Origin: Brachybacterium sp.
GTDB lineage: Bacteria; Actinomycetota; Actinomycetes; Actinomycetales; Dermabacteraceae
NCBI GenBank assembly: GCA_030451965.1
Contig: JAKDNE010000113.1
Span: forward strand, 1 to 9,232
Direction: 5' to 3'
DNA: 9,232 nt
Shown here: one piece after another, positions 1-7,365 of the stretch
Position numbering within the stretch: the first letter of the stretch is position 1
Layout: every line of letters starts with the position of its first letter
The notes under the pieces: generated by a model
Databases searched by the model: none
What the model was told of the DNA's origin: nothing
Seen by the model: only the letters and a program-made list of their open reading frames with translations
Translations under genes and position numbers: made by a program

Positions 1-7
1 AGGCGTC

Positions 8-919
8 GTGCTGCAGGCGGACGGGCTCAGCCGTCGCTACGGCCGCGGCAAGGACTCCTACCTGGCCGTCGACGGGCTGGACCTCACCCTCCGCCGCGGC
101 GAGCTGGTCGGACTGCTGGGCACCAACGGCGCCGGGAAGACCTCCACCCTCGAGCTGCTCGAGGGCCTGGCCCGGCCCACCTCCGGGACGGTGAGCGTGT
201 TCGGGCACGACCCGTACCGCGAGCGCCGCGCCGTGCGCCCCCGCCAGGGGCTCATGCTGCAGACCGGCGGCTTCCCCGCGGATCTCACCGTCCTGGAGGC
301 GCTGACGATGTGGAGCCGGACGCTGAGCACCCCGCGCCCCGTGCTGGAGGTGCTGGCCGAGGTCGACCTCACCGACCGGGCCGGTACCCGCATCTCCTCC
401 CTCTCCGGGGGCGAGGTGCGGCGCCTCGATCTGGCCTGCGCGATCGCCGGCGATCCGGAGCTGCTGTTCCTCGACGAGCCGACCACGGGGCTGGACCCCG
501 AATCACGGGCACGGGCCTGGGAGCTCATCGCCTCCCTCAAGGCGCGCGGCACCACGATCGTGCTGACCACGCACTACCTCGATGAGGCGGAGACCCTCGC
601 CGACCGCCTCGCGATCATGCACCGCGGACGCATCGTGCGCGAGGGCACGGTGGCGGACGTCGTCGCCGGGCACGCCGCCCGGATCCGCGCCACGCTCCCC
701 ACCGACGCCCCCGCGCTGCCCGTGCTGCGCGGTGAGCCCGTCCGCAGCGCCCAGGGCCGCCTCGAGCTGACCACCCGTTCGCTCAACGAGGACCTCCACA
801 CCCTGCTCGGCTGGGCGCGCACCGCCGGGATCGAGCTCGCGGACCTCGATGCCCGCTCCGCCAGCCTCGAATCGGTGTTCCTCGAGATCGCCGGTTCCTC
901 GACCCTGCCCGAAGGATGA
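8..919 (+). CDS. ABC transporter ATP-binding protein (ABC-2 exporter type)
   Basis: This is the nucleotide-binding subunit that should power the permease encoded next to it, most likely exporting a drug, lipid or peptide from the cytoplasm. All catalytic motifs are visible in the 303 residues: Walker A GTNGAGKT (38-45), Q-loop Q85, signature LSGGE (132-136), Walker B LLFLDE (152-157), D-loop GLD (161-163) and switch histidine H189. The roughly 100 residues after the nucleotide-binding core match the C-terminal extension usual in DrrA/CcmA-like exporter ATPases. The GTG at 8 gives a normal N-terminus for the family, but only seven bases lie upstream, so the true start may be outside the window. 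The stop overlaps the ATG at 916 of the next frame, which implies translational coupling. The family is clear; the substrate is unknown. Confidence 0.9.
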   Translation: MLQADGLSRRYGRGKDSYLAVDGLDLTLRRGELVGLLGTNGAGKTSTLELLEGLARPTSGTVSVFGHDPYRERRAVRPRQGLMLQTGGFPADLTVLEALTMWSRTLSTPRPVLEVLAEVDLTDRAGTRISSLSGGEVRRLDLACAIAGDPELLFLDEPTTGLDPESRARAWELIASLKARGTTIVLTTHYLDEAETLADRLAIMHRGRIVREGTVADVVAGHAARIRATLPTDAPALPVLRGEPVRSAQGRLELTTRSLNEDLHTLLGWARTAGIELADLDARSASLESVFLEIAGSSTLPEG

Positions 920-921
920 TC

Positions 922-1749
922 ATGACCACCACCGCTGCTCGCCCCGCTCCTCACGCCGCCGCCGCTCCGGCCCGTCGTCCGCCCCGTCTGCTCGGGCTCG
1001 CCGCTGCGGAGCTGTCCCTCCTGCGCCGCAACCGCATGCAGCTCGGCACCGCCCTCGTGCTGCCGCTCGTGCTGCCTCTCATGTTCCTCCCTCTCGCGAA
1101 CAACGGCGCCTCCCCTGCCGCCCTGGCCGGCGTGCTGGGCACCATGGTCGTGATCGTGCTGCTGTTCGTCGTCTACTACAACCTGCTGTCCTCCTACGTC
1201 GCCCGCCGGCAGGACCTGGTGCTCAAGCGCCTGCGCACCGGGGAGTCCTCAGATGCGACGGTGCTGGCCGCGACCGCAGCACCGGCGCTGCTCCTCGCCA
1301 TCGTGATGATCACCCTGATGATGGCGCTGTCGATCCCGCTGCTGCGCCTCCCCCTGCCCGAGAACCCGCTCGCGCTCGTCCTCGGCCTGGTCCTCGGCGC
1401 ACTGATGCTCGTGCCGCTGGCGCTGGTCACCGCGAACATCACCCGCACCGTCGAGTCCGCACAGGTCACCTCGCTGCCCGCGATGGTGGTGCTGATGCTC
1501 GGCACCGGCACGATCCTGCCCGCCGAGCTCCTGCCGGAGCGGGCCGGCCGCCTGATCGCCATCCTCCCCTCCGCCCCGATCACCGCCCTGGTGCGGCTGG
1601 GCTGGCTGGGGATCGATGCCGACGGCGCAGCGGTGCTCGGGGGCGACGTCTGGACCTCCATCGCCGCCCAGTGCGGGATCCTCCTCGCCTGGGCCCTGCT
1701 CGGCGCGCTGATCGTGCGCGAACACTTCCGCTGGGAGCCGCGCGGCTGA
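922..1749 (+). CDS. ABC-2 type transporter permease
   Basis: This is the membrane partner of the preceding ATPase. The 275-residue protein has a short Ala/Pro/Arg-rich cytoplasmic N-terminus followed by about six hydrophobic segments (near 36-58, 66-92, 113-138, 148-172, 184-200 and 247-266). The stretch YYNLLSSYVARRQDLVLKRL after the second segment is typical of ABC-2 membrane proteins, where a basic cytoplasmic loop contacts the ATPase. Two in-frame ATGs exist, at 916 (overlapping the ATPase stop) and 922. The GAAGG at 911-915 lies six bases before 922 but directly abuts 916, so I choose 922. No extracellular domain is present, so this is a minimal half-transporter that probably works as a dimer. 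The substrate is not readable; the linked sensor kinase suggests an envelope-active compound. Confidence 0.88.
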   Translation: MTTTAARPAPHAAAAPARRPPRLLGLAAAELSLLRRNRMQLGTALVLPLVLPLMFLPLANNGASPAALAGVLGTMVVIVLLFVVYYNLLSSYVARRQDLVLKRLRTGESSDATVLAATAAPALLLAIVMITLMMALSIPLLRLPLPENPLALVLGLVLGALMLVPLALVTANITRTVESAQVTSLPAMVVLMLGTGTILPAELLPERAGRLIAILPSAPITALVRLGWLGIDADGAAVLGGDVWTSIAAQCGILLAWALLGALIVREHFRWEPRG

Positions 1750-1787
1750 GCCGATAAGCTCCCCACCAGGTCGTCCGCCCTATCGGC
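1750..1787. promoter_or_regulatory. 7-bp inverted repeat upstream of the histidine kinase
   Basis: GCCGATA (1750-1756) and its exact reverse complement TATCGGC (1781-1787) flank 24 bases in the 56-bp gap between the permease stop and the kinase start. It could be an operator for the cognate response regulator or a weak intra-operon hairpin. There is no T-run, so a strong terminator is unlikely. A match this short can arise by chance. Confidence 0.25.
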
Positions 1788-1805
1788 GACCGCGAGAGGA
1801 TGAAC

Positions 1806-2975
1806 GTGGAGACCACGATCGGCCGCCAGTGGAGCGTGTTCTACGCCTACACGGCATGGACCGTCGTCGGGGTGGTGGCGCTGCTCCCGCTGGGCGCCGC
1901 CCTGTTCCTGGATCTGCGTGTCCCGGCCGCCTTCGCCACCGCCCCGCTGACCACCGCGGTGCTGTGCGGGCAGATCGTGCTCGGCGCCTGGTCGGCGTGG
2001 CGCGCCATGGCGGCATGGGCCGCGGCCGACGCCTCCGCCGGCCGGGACCGCTGGGGCATCCGCCGGGTGGGCACCCTCCCCTCGGACCTGTCCCTGGCGG
2101 CCGCCGCGGCTCCGTCGACGCTCATCGCCGGGACCACGCTGTTCGGCGGCGCCGACCCCCGACTGCTGATCCTCTCCCTGTTCCTGGTAACCACCACGGC
2201 CGCGGTCCGGTGGCGGTGGGAGATCGGCCTGATGCTCGCCGCAGGGTTGACCGCCACGGCGGCGCTGCTGCCGGGCTCCCTCCCACCGGTCCTCTCCAGC
2301 GGTTCCCTCGTGGTCGCGGCCGTGCTCACCACCCGGCTGTCCCTGTGGCTGGCCGCGATGGTGCGCGAGCTCGACGACGCCCGCGAGGCGCAGGCCCGGC
2401 TCGCCGTCGCCGAGGAGCGCCTGCGCTTCGCCCGCGACCTGCACGACGTCACCGGGCGGGACCTGTCCGTGATCGCAGTGAAGTCGGAGCTGGTGGCCCA
2501 GCTCGCCGAGCGCGAGGACCCCCGCGCCGTGGAGCACAGCCACGAGGTCGCTCAGATCGCCCGCACCTCCCTCGCCGAGATCCGGGGTCTCGTGCGCGGC
2601 TACCGCGAGGCGGATCTGGCCACCGAGCTGCGCGGGACCGCCTCCCTGCTGCGCTCGGCGCAGGCTGAGGTCACCGTCCGCGGCGGTGCCGCAGACGTGC
2701 CGGCCCGCCACGCCGGCACTGTCGCCTGGGTGCTGCGCGAGGGCGGCACCAACATCCTGCGCCACGCCGACCCCTCGGCCGTGACGATCACGCTGGGTCC
2801 GGACGGGGTCACGCTGGTCAACGACGGTGCCTCCGGTACCGGGGAGGTGCTCCAGGGCAGCGGGCTGATCGGGATGCGAGAGCGTCTCGGCGACAGTGCC
2901 ACGATGACCACCCACCGCGAGGGCGGCACCTTCACCCTCGATGTCCGCTTCGATGCCCTGGGAGGCGCCCGATGA
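1806..2975 (+). CDS. Sensor histidine kinase, HisKA_3 (DesK/NarX) family
   Basis: This is a membrane sensor kinase that should autophosphorylate and pass phosphate to the response regulator encoded immediately downstream. From the GTG at 1806 it has 389 residues. Five to six hydrophobic segments occupy about 15-185 with no large extracellular loop, as in kinases that sense within the membrane. A short coiled linker (about 186-207) precedes the phosphoacceptor helix with RFARDLHD (H213). The HATPase_c domain shows an N-box (E312, N316) and a G-box GSGLIGM (351-357). GAGAGG (1794-1799) sits six bases before GTG 1806 but abuts the in-frame ATG at 1800, so I favour GTG; starting at 1800 adds two residues. 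At the position five after the histidine, where NarX-like kinases have Gln and DesK-like kinases often have His, this protein has R218. The stop overlaps the regulator's ATG. Confidence 0.9.
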   Translation: METTIGRQWSVFYAYTAWTVVGVVALLPLGAALFLDLRVPAAFATAPLTTAVLCGQIVLGAWSAWRAMAAWAAADASAGRDRWGIRRVGTLPSDLSLAAAAAPSTLIAGTTLFGGADPRLLILSLFLVTTTAAVRWRWEIGLMLAAGLTATAALLPGSLPPVLSSGSLVVAAVLTTRLSLWLAAMVRELDDAREAQARLAVAEERLRFARDLHDVTGRDLSVIAVKSELVAQLAEREDPRAVEHSHEVAQIARTSLAEIRGLVRGYREADLATELRGTASLLRSAQAEVTVRGGAADVPARHAGTVAWVLREGGTNILRHADPSAVTITLGPDGVTLVNDGASGTGEVLQGSGLIGMRERLGDSATMTTHREGGTFTLDVRFDALGGAR

Positions 2976-3607
2976 CCCCCGACCTCGCTGATGCGCCCGC
3001 ACCGCTGCGGGTGATCCTCGTCGATGACGAGAACCTGATCCGTTCGGCACTGGCCACGATGCTCTCCCTCGAGGAGGATCTCGATGTGCGCGGGGAGGCC
3101 GCGACGGTGGCCGACGGCGTCCGTCTCGCCGGCGCCGAGCAGCCCGACGTGGCCGTGCTGGACCTGCAGCTGCCCGACGGCGACGGCCTCGAGCTCGCCG
3201 CGCGGATCGGCGAGGTCTCCCCCGGCACTCGCTGCCTGATCCTCACCTCGCACGCCCGGCCCGGGTACCTCAAGCGGGCGCTGGCCCAGGGCGTCCTGGG
3301 CTTCCTGCCCAAGACCACCTCGGCCGACCAGCTGGCCCGCGCGGTGCGCGCGGTCGCCGCCGGCCGCCGCGTCATCGACCCCGAGCTCGCTGCGGAGACG
3401 ATCTCCTCCGGGGATTCCCCGCTGACCCCGCGCGAGGCGGACGTGCTCGAGTTCGCGGCCGACGGCGCCGCCGTCGAGCAGATCGCCCGCCGTGCCCACC
3501 TGGCCGAGGGCACGGTGCGCAATTACCTCTCCAGCGCCCAGGCGAAGCTGCAGGCCAGCAACCGGCACGAGGCGGTCGCGATCGCCCGCCGCCAGGGCTG
3601 GATCTGA
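2972..3607 (+). CDS. Response regulator, NarL/FixJ (LuxR) family
   Basis: This is a DNA-binding response regulator, the likely partner of the preceding kinase. The 211 residues comprise a receiver domain (about 13-117) with acidic pair D18-D19, phosphoacceptor D64 in VLDLQLPDGDG, switch threonine T92 and conserved K114, then a short linker and a LuxR-type helix-turn-helix (about 151-211) with LTPREADVLEFAADG and the recognition helix around EGTVRNYLSSAQAKL. All residues needed for phosphorylation are present, so it should be a standard switch. GGGAGG at 2960-2965 lies six bases before the ATG, and the ATG overlaps the kinase stop, so the pair is translationally coupled. The likely target is the promoter of its own transporter operon, upstream of this window. 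Confidence 0.92.
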   Translation: MTPDLADAPAPLRVILVDDENLIRSALATMLSLEEDLDVRGEAATVADGVRLAGAEQPDVAVLDLQLPDGDGLELAARIGEVSPGTRCLILTSHARPGYLKRALAQGVLGFLPKTTSADQLARAVRAVAAGRRVIDPELAAETISSGDSPLTPREADVLEFAADGAAVEQIARRAHLAEGTVRNYLSSAQAKLQASNRHEAVAIARRQGWI

Positions 3608-3669
3608 GCCGCCTCGAGTGACCGGAACTGGATCCGAGCCACGCCGTACAGCCGGAGCTGGATCCCGTG
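3595..3669 (+). repeat. Imperfect direct repeat with exact 30-bp spacing
   Basis: The core CTGGATC occurs three times at exactly 30-bp spacing: in GGGCTGGATCTGAGCC from 3595, GGAACTGGATCCGAGCC from 3624 and GGAGCTGGATCCCG from 3654. The first copy holds the last codons of the response regulator (GWI-stop); the others lie beyond its stop codon. The rest of each 30-bp unit is poorly conserved. It looks like an old, decayed tandem duplication of the gene's 3' end, or a short motif array. Confidence 0.45.
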
Positions 3670-3700
3670 CGGCCAGCCCCGCCCCCACAGTGCACCCGGT

Positions 3701-3753
3701 GTCCTCATGCGTACAGCCCAGGCCATATAGGCCTGGGCTGTACGCATGAGGAC
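3701..3753. terminator. Perfect 24-bp inverted repeat, probable bidirectional terminator
   Basis: Bases 3701-3724 are an exact reverse complement of 3730-3753, with the 5-base loop ATATA between them. The element lies between the convergent response regulator and importer lipoprotein genes, the usual place for a terminator serving both strands. No T-run follows either arm, so it would be an intrinsic terminator of the U-less kind proposed for actinobacteria, or a processing or stabilising hairpin. A word from the arm, CGTACAGCC, also occurs at 3645-3653. The arms are less GC-rich than the surrounding DNA. Confidence 0.7.
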
Positions 3754-3788
3754 GGTCGATGCGACGGCACCGCCGCCACCGGGCCGGA

Positions 3789-4820
3789 TCAGCCGGCGGA
3801 ATTCTCGGCGAAGCTCGCGTCCACGATCCCGGCCACGTCGATCGGCTCGGTGTACGTGATCTGCTCGGCCTCGATCCACACTGCCTGCATCGCCTCGAGC
3901 TGATCGGGCTGCGGCGCGAGATCGGGCAGGTAGGAGTACATCGGGGCGGACTTCAGCACCTCGAGCTCCTGGCCCAGGGTGTCGGCGAGGATCTGGTAGA
4001 CCTCATCGGTCTGCGTGCCATCGCTCAAGAGCTCCTGGGAACCCTTGGCGAGCGCCGTGAAGAAGCCCTGCGCGAGCTCACCGCCGACGAACGTCTCGGA
4101 GTAGAGCACGCCGGTGCCGGTGGTGCCCTGCTTCGGGACCGCCAGCGGTGAGGCGACCCCGGCCTCCTCCATCGCGCTGGAGAAGGGCGCCGAGGGGGTC
4201 GCCGCGGCGACGGAGCCGTTGGCGATGGCGGGCTCCTGGTCGGGGGTGGAGAGGTTGGAGACCTCGACGTCGTTCAGGGTCAGCCCGCCCTCCTCGAGCA
4301 TCGCGGCCAGCAGGTAGCCGCCGGTCGCGCCGGGGCCGCCGGCCACACCGATCTTGTGGCCCTCGAGATCGGCGACCGTGGTGACCGAGCCGTCGTCGAT
4401 GAGCTCCTGACTGACCTCGAGCGCGGTGGGCGAGTTCTCCGGGTCACCCGGGGAGATCCCCATCGAGCCGACGATCTTGAAGGCGAGTCCCTGGTCCAGG
4501 GCGTTGAACATGCCGGCGCTGAAGCCCGCGATCATCACGTCGAGCTGGTCGTTGGAGAGCATCGGGATGCCGTCCTGGCCGGACTTCAGCGGGGTCAGCT
4601 CGACGGTGATGCCGGCCTCCTCGAAGTACCCCATCGCGTCGGCGACGTAGAGCGGGGCGAACAGGGAGGACGGCACATGGCCGACCCGGACTGTGCCGGT
4701 GCCGGACTCGGCCCCGGAGCCATCATCGGAATCCTTGCCGGTGACGGCCGGGCCGCAGGCGGCGAGGGCGCCGCCGAGGGCAGTGGCGGAGGCGAGGGAG
4801 AGCAGGGTGCGACGTCGCAT
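3789..4820 (-). CDS. ABC transporter substrate-binding lipoprotein (NMT1/SsuA-like)
   Basis: This is the extracytoplasmic binding protein of the importer encoded by the two genes upstream of it in transcription order. The 343 residues start with MRRRTLLSLASATALGGA, a signal peptide with an arginine run (possibly Tat-dependent), followed by the lipobox LAAC with C22 as the lipidation site and a Ser/Gly/Asp-rich tether to about residue 42. The mature start VRVGHVPSSLFAPLYVADAM and the following GYFEEAGITVEL are typical of the SsuA/TauA/NMT1-like family, which binds sulfonates, nitrate, riboflavin or thiamine precursors, among others. A run resembling AAGGA (4828-4832, - strand) lies seven bases before the ATG. 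It is 49 bases downstream of the permease stop. The ligand cannot be assigned from sequence alone, and no adjacent catabolic enzyme helps. Confidence 0.87.
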   Translation of the reverse strand: MRRRTLLSLASATALGGALAACGPAVTGKDSDDGSGAESGTGTVRVGHVPSSLFAPLYVADAMGYFEEAGITVELTPLKSGQDGIPMLSNDQLDVMIAGFSAGMFNALDQGLAFKIVGSMGISPGDPENSPTALEVSQELIDDGSVTTVADLEGHKIGVAGGPGATGGYLLAAMLEEGGLTLNDVEVSNLSTPDQEPAIANGSVAAATPSAPFSSAMEEAGVASPLAVPKQGTTGTGVLYSETFVGGELAQGFFTALAKGSQELLSDGTQTDEVYQILADTLGQELEVLKSAPMYSYLPDLAPQPDQLEAMQAVWIEAEQITYTEPIDVAGIVDASFAENSAG

Positions 4821-4869
4821 CAGGGGTTCCTTGGGTGTGAGTAGGACGAGCGGGGTGAGGACGGGAGGA

Positions 4870-5741
4870 TCAGGTGTTGCGGCGCCAGGGCAGCAGCAGC
4901 TTCTCGCTGCGGCTGAGCAGCGTGGTCAGGACGGCACCGATGATGCCGATGACCAGCAGGCCCACGTAGAGCTTCTCGGGGATGAACAGCTGCCAGGAGT
5001 TCCAGATCAGGTAGCCGAGACCGGTGGTGGACGCACCGGTGAACTCCACCGCGGTGACCACCACGACGGCGGTGCCGGTGGCGGTCTTCAGACCGGAGAA
5101 CACGAAGGGCATCGCCCCGGGCAGGACCACGAAGCGGAAGCGGGCGAAGCCGGTGGCGCCGTAGGCCGTGCCCGCCTCGAGCAGCTGGCGGTCGATCGCC
5201 CAGACCCCGGAGACGGTCGCGATCTGCATGACGAAGAAGGTCGTGATGAACACGGCGATGATCTTCGGCAGCTCGGTGGGTCCGAAGATCATCAGCAGGA
5301 TCGGGAAGATCGCGATCTTGGGAAGCGGGTACAGCGCGCTGAACAGCGGTCCGAAGGCAGCGTTCAGGGCGCGCGAGGAACCCATCAGCAGGCCCACCAC
5401 GATGCCGCTGATCGCGCCGAGGCCGCCACCGACGAGCAGTCGCAGCAGGGTGGGGCCGGTGTGCTGCCACAGCTCGCCGTCCAGCGCCATCTCCCCCAGG
5501 GCCATGACGATCTTGGTGGGCGGCGGGAAGAACCGCGGGTCGATGATCAGCAGCCGGGCGCACACCTCCCACAGCAGCACCAGCACGATCGGGGCGGCGA
5601 TGGAGAGCACCAGGTCGCGGGTGCGCAGGCGGCTCTCGCGGGAGCGGTGGGCCCGGGCCGCCACGAGGGTGCGCTCGGCACGCTCGTCCTCGACGTCCCG
5701 GCCCGCAGGGCTCTGCCCCGCTTCGCGGTTCTCGATGGTGC

Positions 5742-5745
<4 letters not shown>
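4870..5745 (-). CDS. ABC transporter permease (SsuC/TauC-like)
   Basis: This is the transmembrane subunit of the importer. The 291 residues have a charged cytoplasmic N-terminus (1-42) and about six hydrophobic segments (near 45-65, 100-122, 133-153, 158-178, 222-236 and 258-277). The cytoplasmic EAA loop that docks on the ATPase is at about 189-213, containing LEAGTAYGATGFARF and a conserved proline at P209. PPPTKIV (75-81) near the first segment is also common in SsuC-type permeases. GAGGAG (5751-5756, - strand) precedes the ATG by five bases. The start codon overlaps the ATPase stop (ATGA, 5742-5745), showing tight coupling. One permease gene is present, so the channel should be a homodimer. 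Confidence 0.9.
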
Positions 5746-6527
<782 letters not shown>

Positions 6528-6609
6528 GGAACTCTCCCTCGGCCCCGTCGGCGGAGTCGGCGGCAGACGGTGCGGGACGTGTCGTGGCGAAGCAGACTCG
6601 GACCCGCTC

Positions 6610-6638
6610 ACTGTAGGAGGTCACACCGCTCCTGCGAC
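6610..6638 (-). promoter_or_regulatory. Candidate promoter of the importer operon
   Basis: On the - strand, TACAGT (6610-6615) resembles a -10 box and GTCGCA (6633-6638) is a weak -35 match with a 17-base spacer. Transcription would start near 6603, giving a leader of about 75 bases before the ATG at 6527. I looked for a TPP riboswitch in this leader because of the family's thiamine-precursor members and saw none of its conserved elements. The rest of 6528-6682 holds nothing else I can name. Confidence 0.35.
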
Positions 6639-6682
6639 CCTCATCTCACTGCCCGGACAGGATGAGACAGTCGGGTCCGCGG

Positions 6683-6835
6683 TCACCAGAGACGATCGGC
6701 GCCCGCCAGGCTGTCGAAGGCGGTGTCAGCGCTCACCAGGGGAAGGCTCCGACGGGAGTTGGTGACCACGCTCCCCATCTCCACCTCGCGCGACAACGAG
6801 GAGAGGTGGGTCTTCGCCTCCTGGACCTGCACCAC
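6683..6835 (-). pseudogene. Remnant toxin-antitoxin module: Phd-like N-terminus joined to PIN-toxin-like C-terminus
   Basis: This 50-codon frame starts at a GTG (6835 or 6832) 23 bases after the tadA stop. Its first 20 or so residues contain VVQVQEAKTHLSSLSREVE, the start of Phd/YefM-family antitoxins, which normally run to about 75-90 residues. Its last 20 or so contain LPLVSADTAFD and end in DRLW-stop, which resembles the C-terminus of VapC-like PIN-domain ribonucleases (the SAD/TAD segment carries a late acidic residue of the active site). The middle of both genes is missing, yet the frame is open with G or C in 45 of 50 third positions. I infer an internal deletion that fused the two ends. 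No clear ribosome-binding site is present, and neither part could fold as a working antitoxin or nuclease. The antitoxin half is the surer identification. Confidence 0.6.
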
Positions 6836-6858
6836 CCGCTCAGGGTGCTCAGGCCTGG

Positions 6859-7338
6859 TCAATCTCGGGGTTCGGCGACCCGTTTCCGCCGCGATCGGAA
6901 GAACTCCCGCAGCAGGTCGCCGCACTCCTGGCCCCGCACTCCGGTGGTGAGTTCGACGCGATGGTTCAGCCGCGGCTCGCGCACCAGGTCGTAGAGGGAA
7001 CCGGCCGCGCCCGCCTTGGGGTCCATCGCGCCGACCACCACTCGCTGCATGCGGGCCAGCACGATCGCGCCCGCGCACATGGTGCACGGCTCGAGGGTGA
7101 CCACGAGCGTGCAGCCGGTGAGGTTCCAGCGACCGGTGGCCGCGGCGGCGCGGCGCAGGGCGAGGATCTCGGCGTGGGCGGTGGGGTCCTCGTCGGCCTC
7201 ACGGCGGTTGCCGGCCGTGGCGAGCACCGTCCCGTCACGGCTCACGACGAGCGCACCGATGGGGACGTCTGCCGGCTCACGGTCGGTGGCGGCGCGCGCC
7301 TCCTCGATCGCCAGGCCCATCAGTTCGTCATCGGTCAT
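6859..7338 (-). CDS. tadA: tRNA-specific adenosine deaminase TadA
   Basis: TadA deaminates adenosine 34 to inosine in the anticodon of tRNA-Arg(ACG), allowing it to read CGU, CGC and CGA. The 159-residue protein has the zinc deaminase motifs: HAE (H55, catalytic E57) within DPTAHAEILALRRA, and PCTMC (C85, C88) within LEPCTMCAGAIVLARM. The segment around DPKAGAAGSLYDL (106-118) also fits the family. The length is normal. I chose the ATG at 7338 because the alignment starts there (MTDDELMGLAIEEA). The frame is open further upstream, but that extension is antisense to upp. No Shine-Dalgarno sequence precedes the ATG, while a -10-like box lies six bases before it, which suggests a leaderless mRNA. 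It diverges from upp across 27 bases. Confidence 0.93.
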   Translation of the reverse strand: MTDDELMGLAIEEARAATDREPADVPIGALVVSRDGTVLATAGNRREADEDPTAHAEILALRRAAAATGRWNLTGCTLVVTLEPCTMCAGAIVLARMQRVVVGAMDPKAGAAGSLYDLVREPRLNHRVELTTGVRGQECGDLLREFFRSRRKRVAEPRD

Positions 7339-7344
7339 GGCCCC

Positions 7345-7350
7345 ATTGTC
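7345..7350 (-). promoter_or_regulatory. Candidate -10 box of tadA (leaderless)
   Basis: On the - strand, GACAAT matches TATAAT at four of six positions and ends six bases before the tadA ATG, so transcription could begin at or next to the start codon. No convincing -35 box is visible; the expected position lies inside the first codons of upp. Confidence 0.4.
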
Positions 7351-7353
7351 CGG

Positions 7354-7359
7354 TAGATT
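7354..7359 (+). promoter_or_regulatory. Candidate -10 box of upp (leaderless)
   Basis: TAGATT matches TATAAT at four of six positions, including the TAnnnT frame, and ends six bases before the upp ATG. Together with the lack of any purine-rich ribosome-binding site, this indicates a leaderless transcript. The -35 region would fall in the first codons of tadA (around 7331-7336, TCGGTC) and is weak. Confidence 0.5.
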
Positions 7360-7365
7360 CGACCC

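Noticed and set aside
1194..3050. Very long open frame on the - strand opposite the permease and kinase
   Set aside because: It is antisense to two clearly recognisable genes, has a Gly/Arg/Gln-rich composition without any domain, and is explained by the lack of stop codons in GC-rich shadow frames.
3707..3730. Seven-codon mini-ORF (MRTAQAI) within the perfect inverted repeat
   Set aside because: There is no ribosome-binding site; it is a by-product of the hairpin sequence, and the mirrored strand gives a similar spurious start.
6528..6611. N-terminal extension of the importer ATPase to a GTG at 6611
   Set aside because: The extra 28 residues are Pro/Ser/Arg-rich and unlike the family, and the GTG overlaps the likely -10 box; the ATG at 6527 has a good ribosome-binding stretch.
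6640..6666. CTCATC/GATGAG inverted repeat as a terminator
   Set aside because: It has only six pairs with a 15-base loop and no T-run, and is expected by chance in a region this size.
6528..6682. TPP riboswitch or tRNA gene in the importer leader or next to tadA
   Set aside because: I saw neither the conserved TPP elements nor a T-loop GGTTCRA-type box with a matching acceptor stem on either strand.
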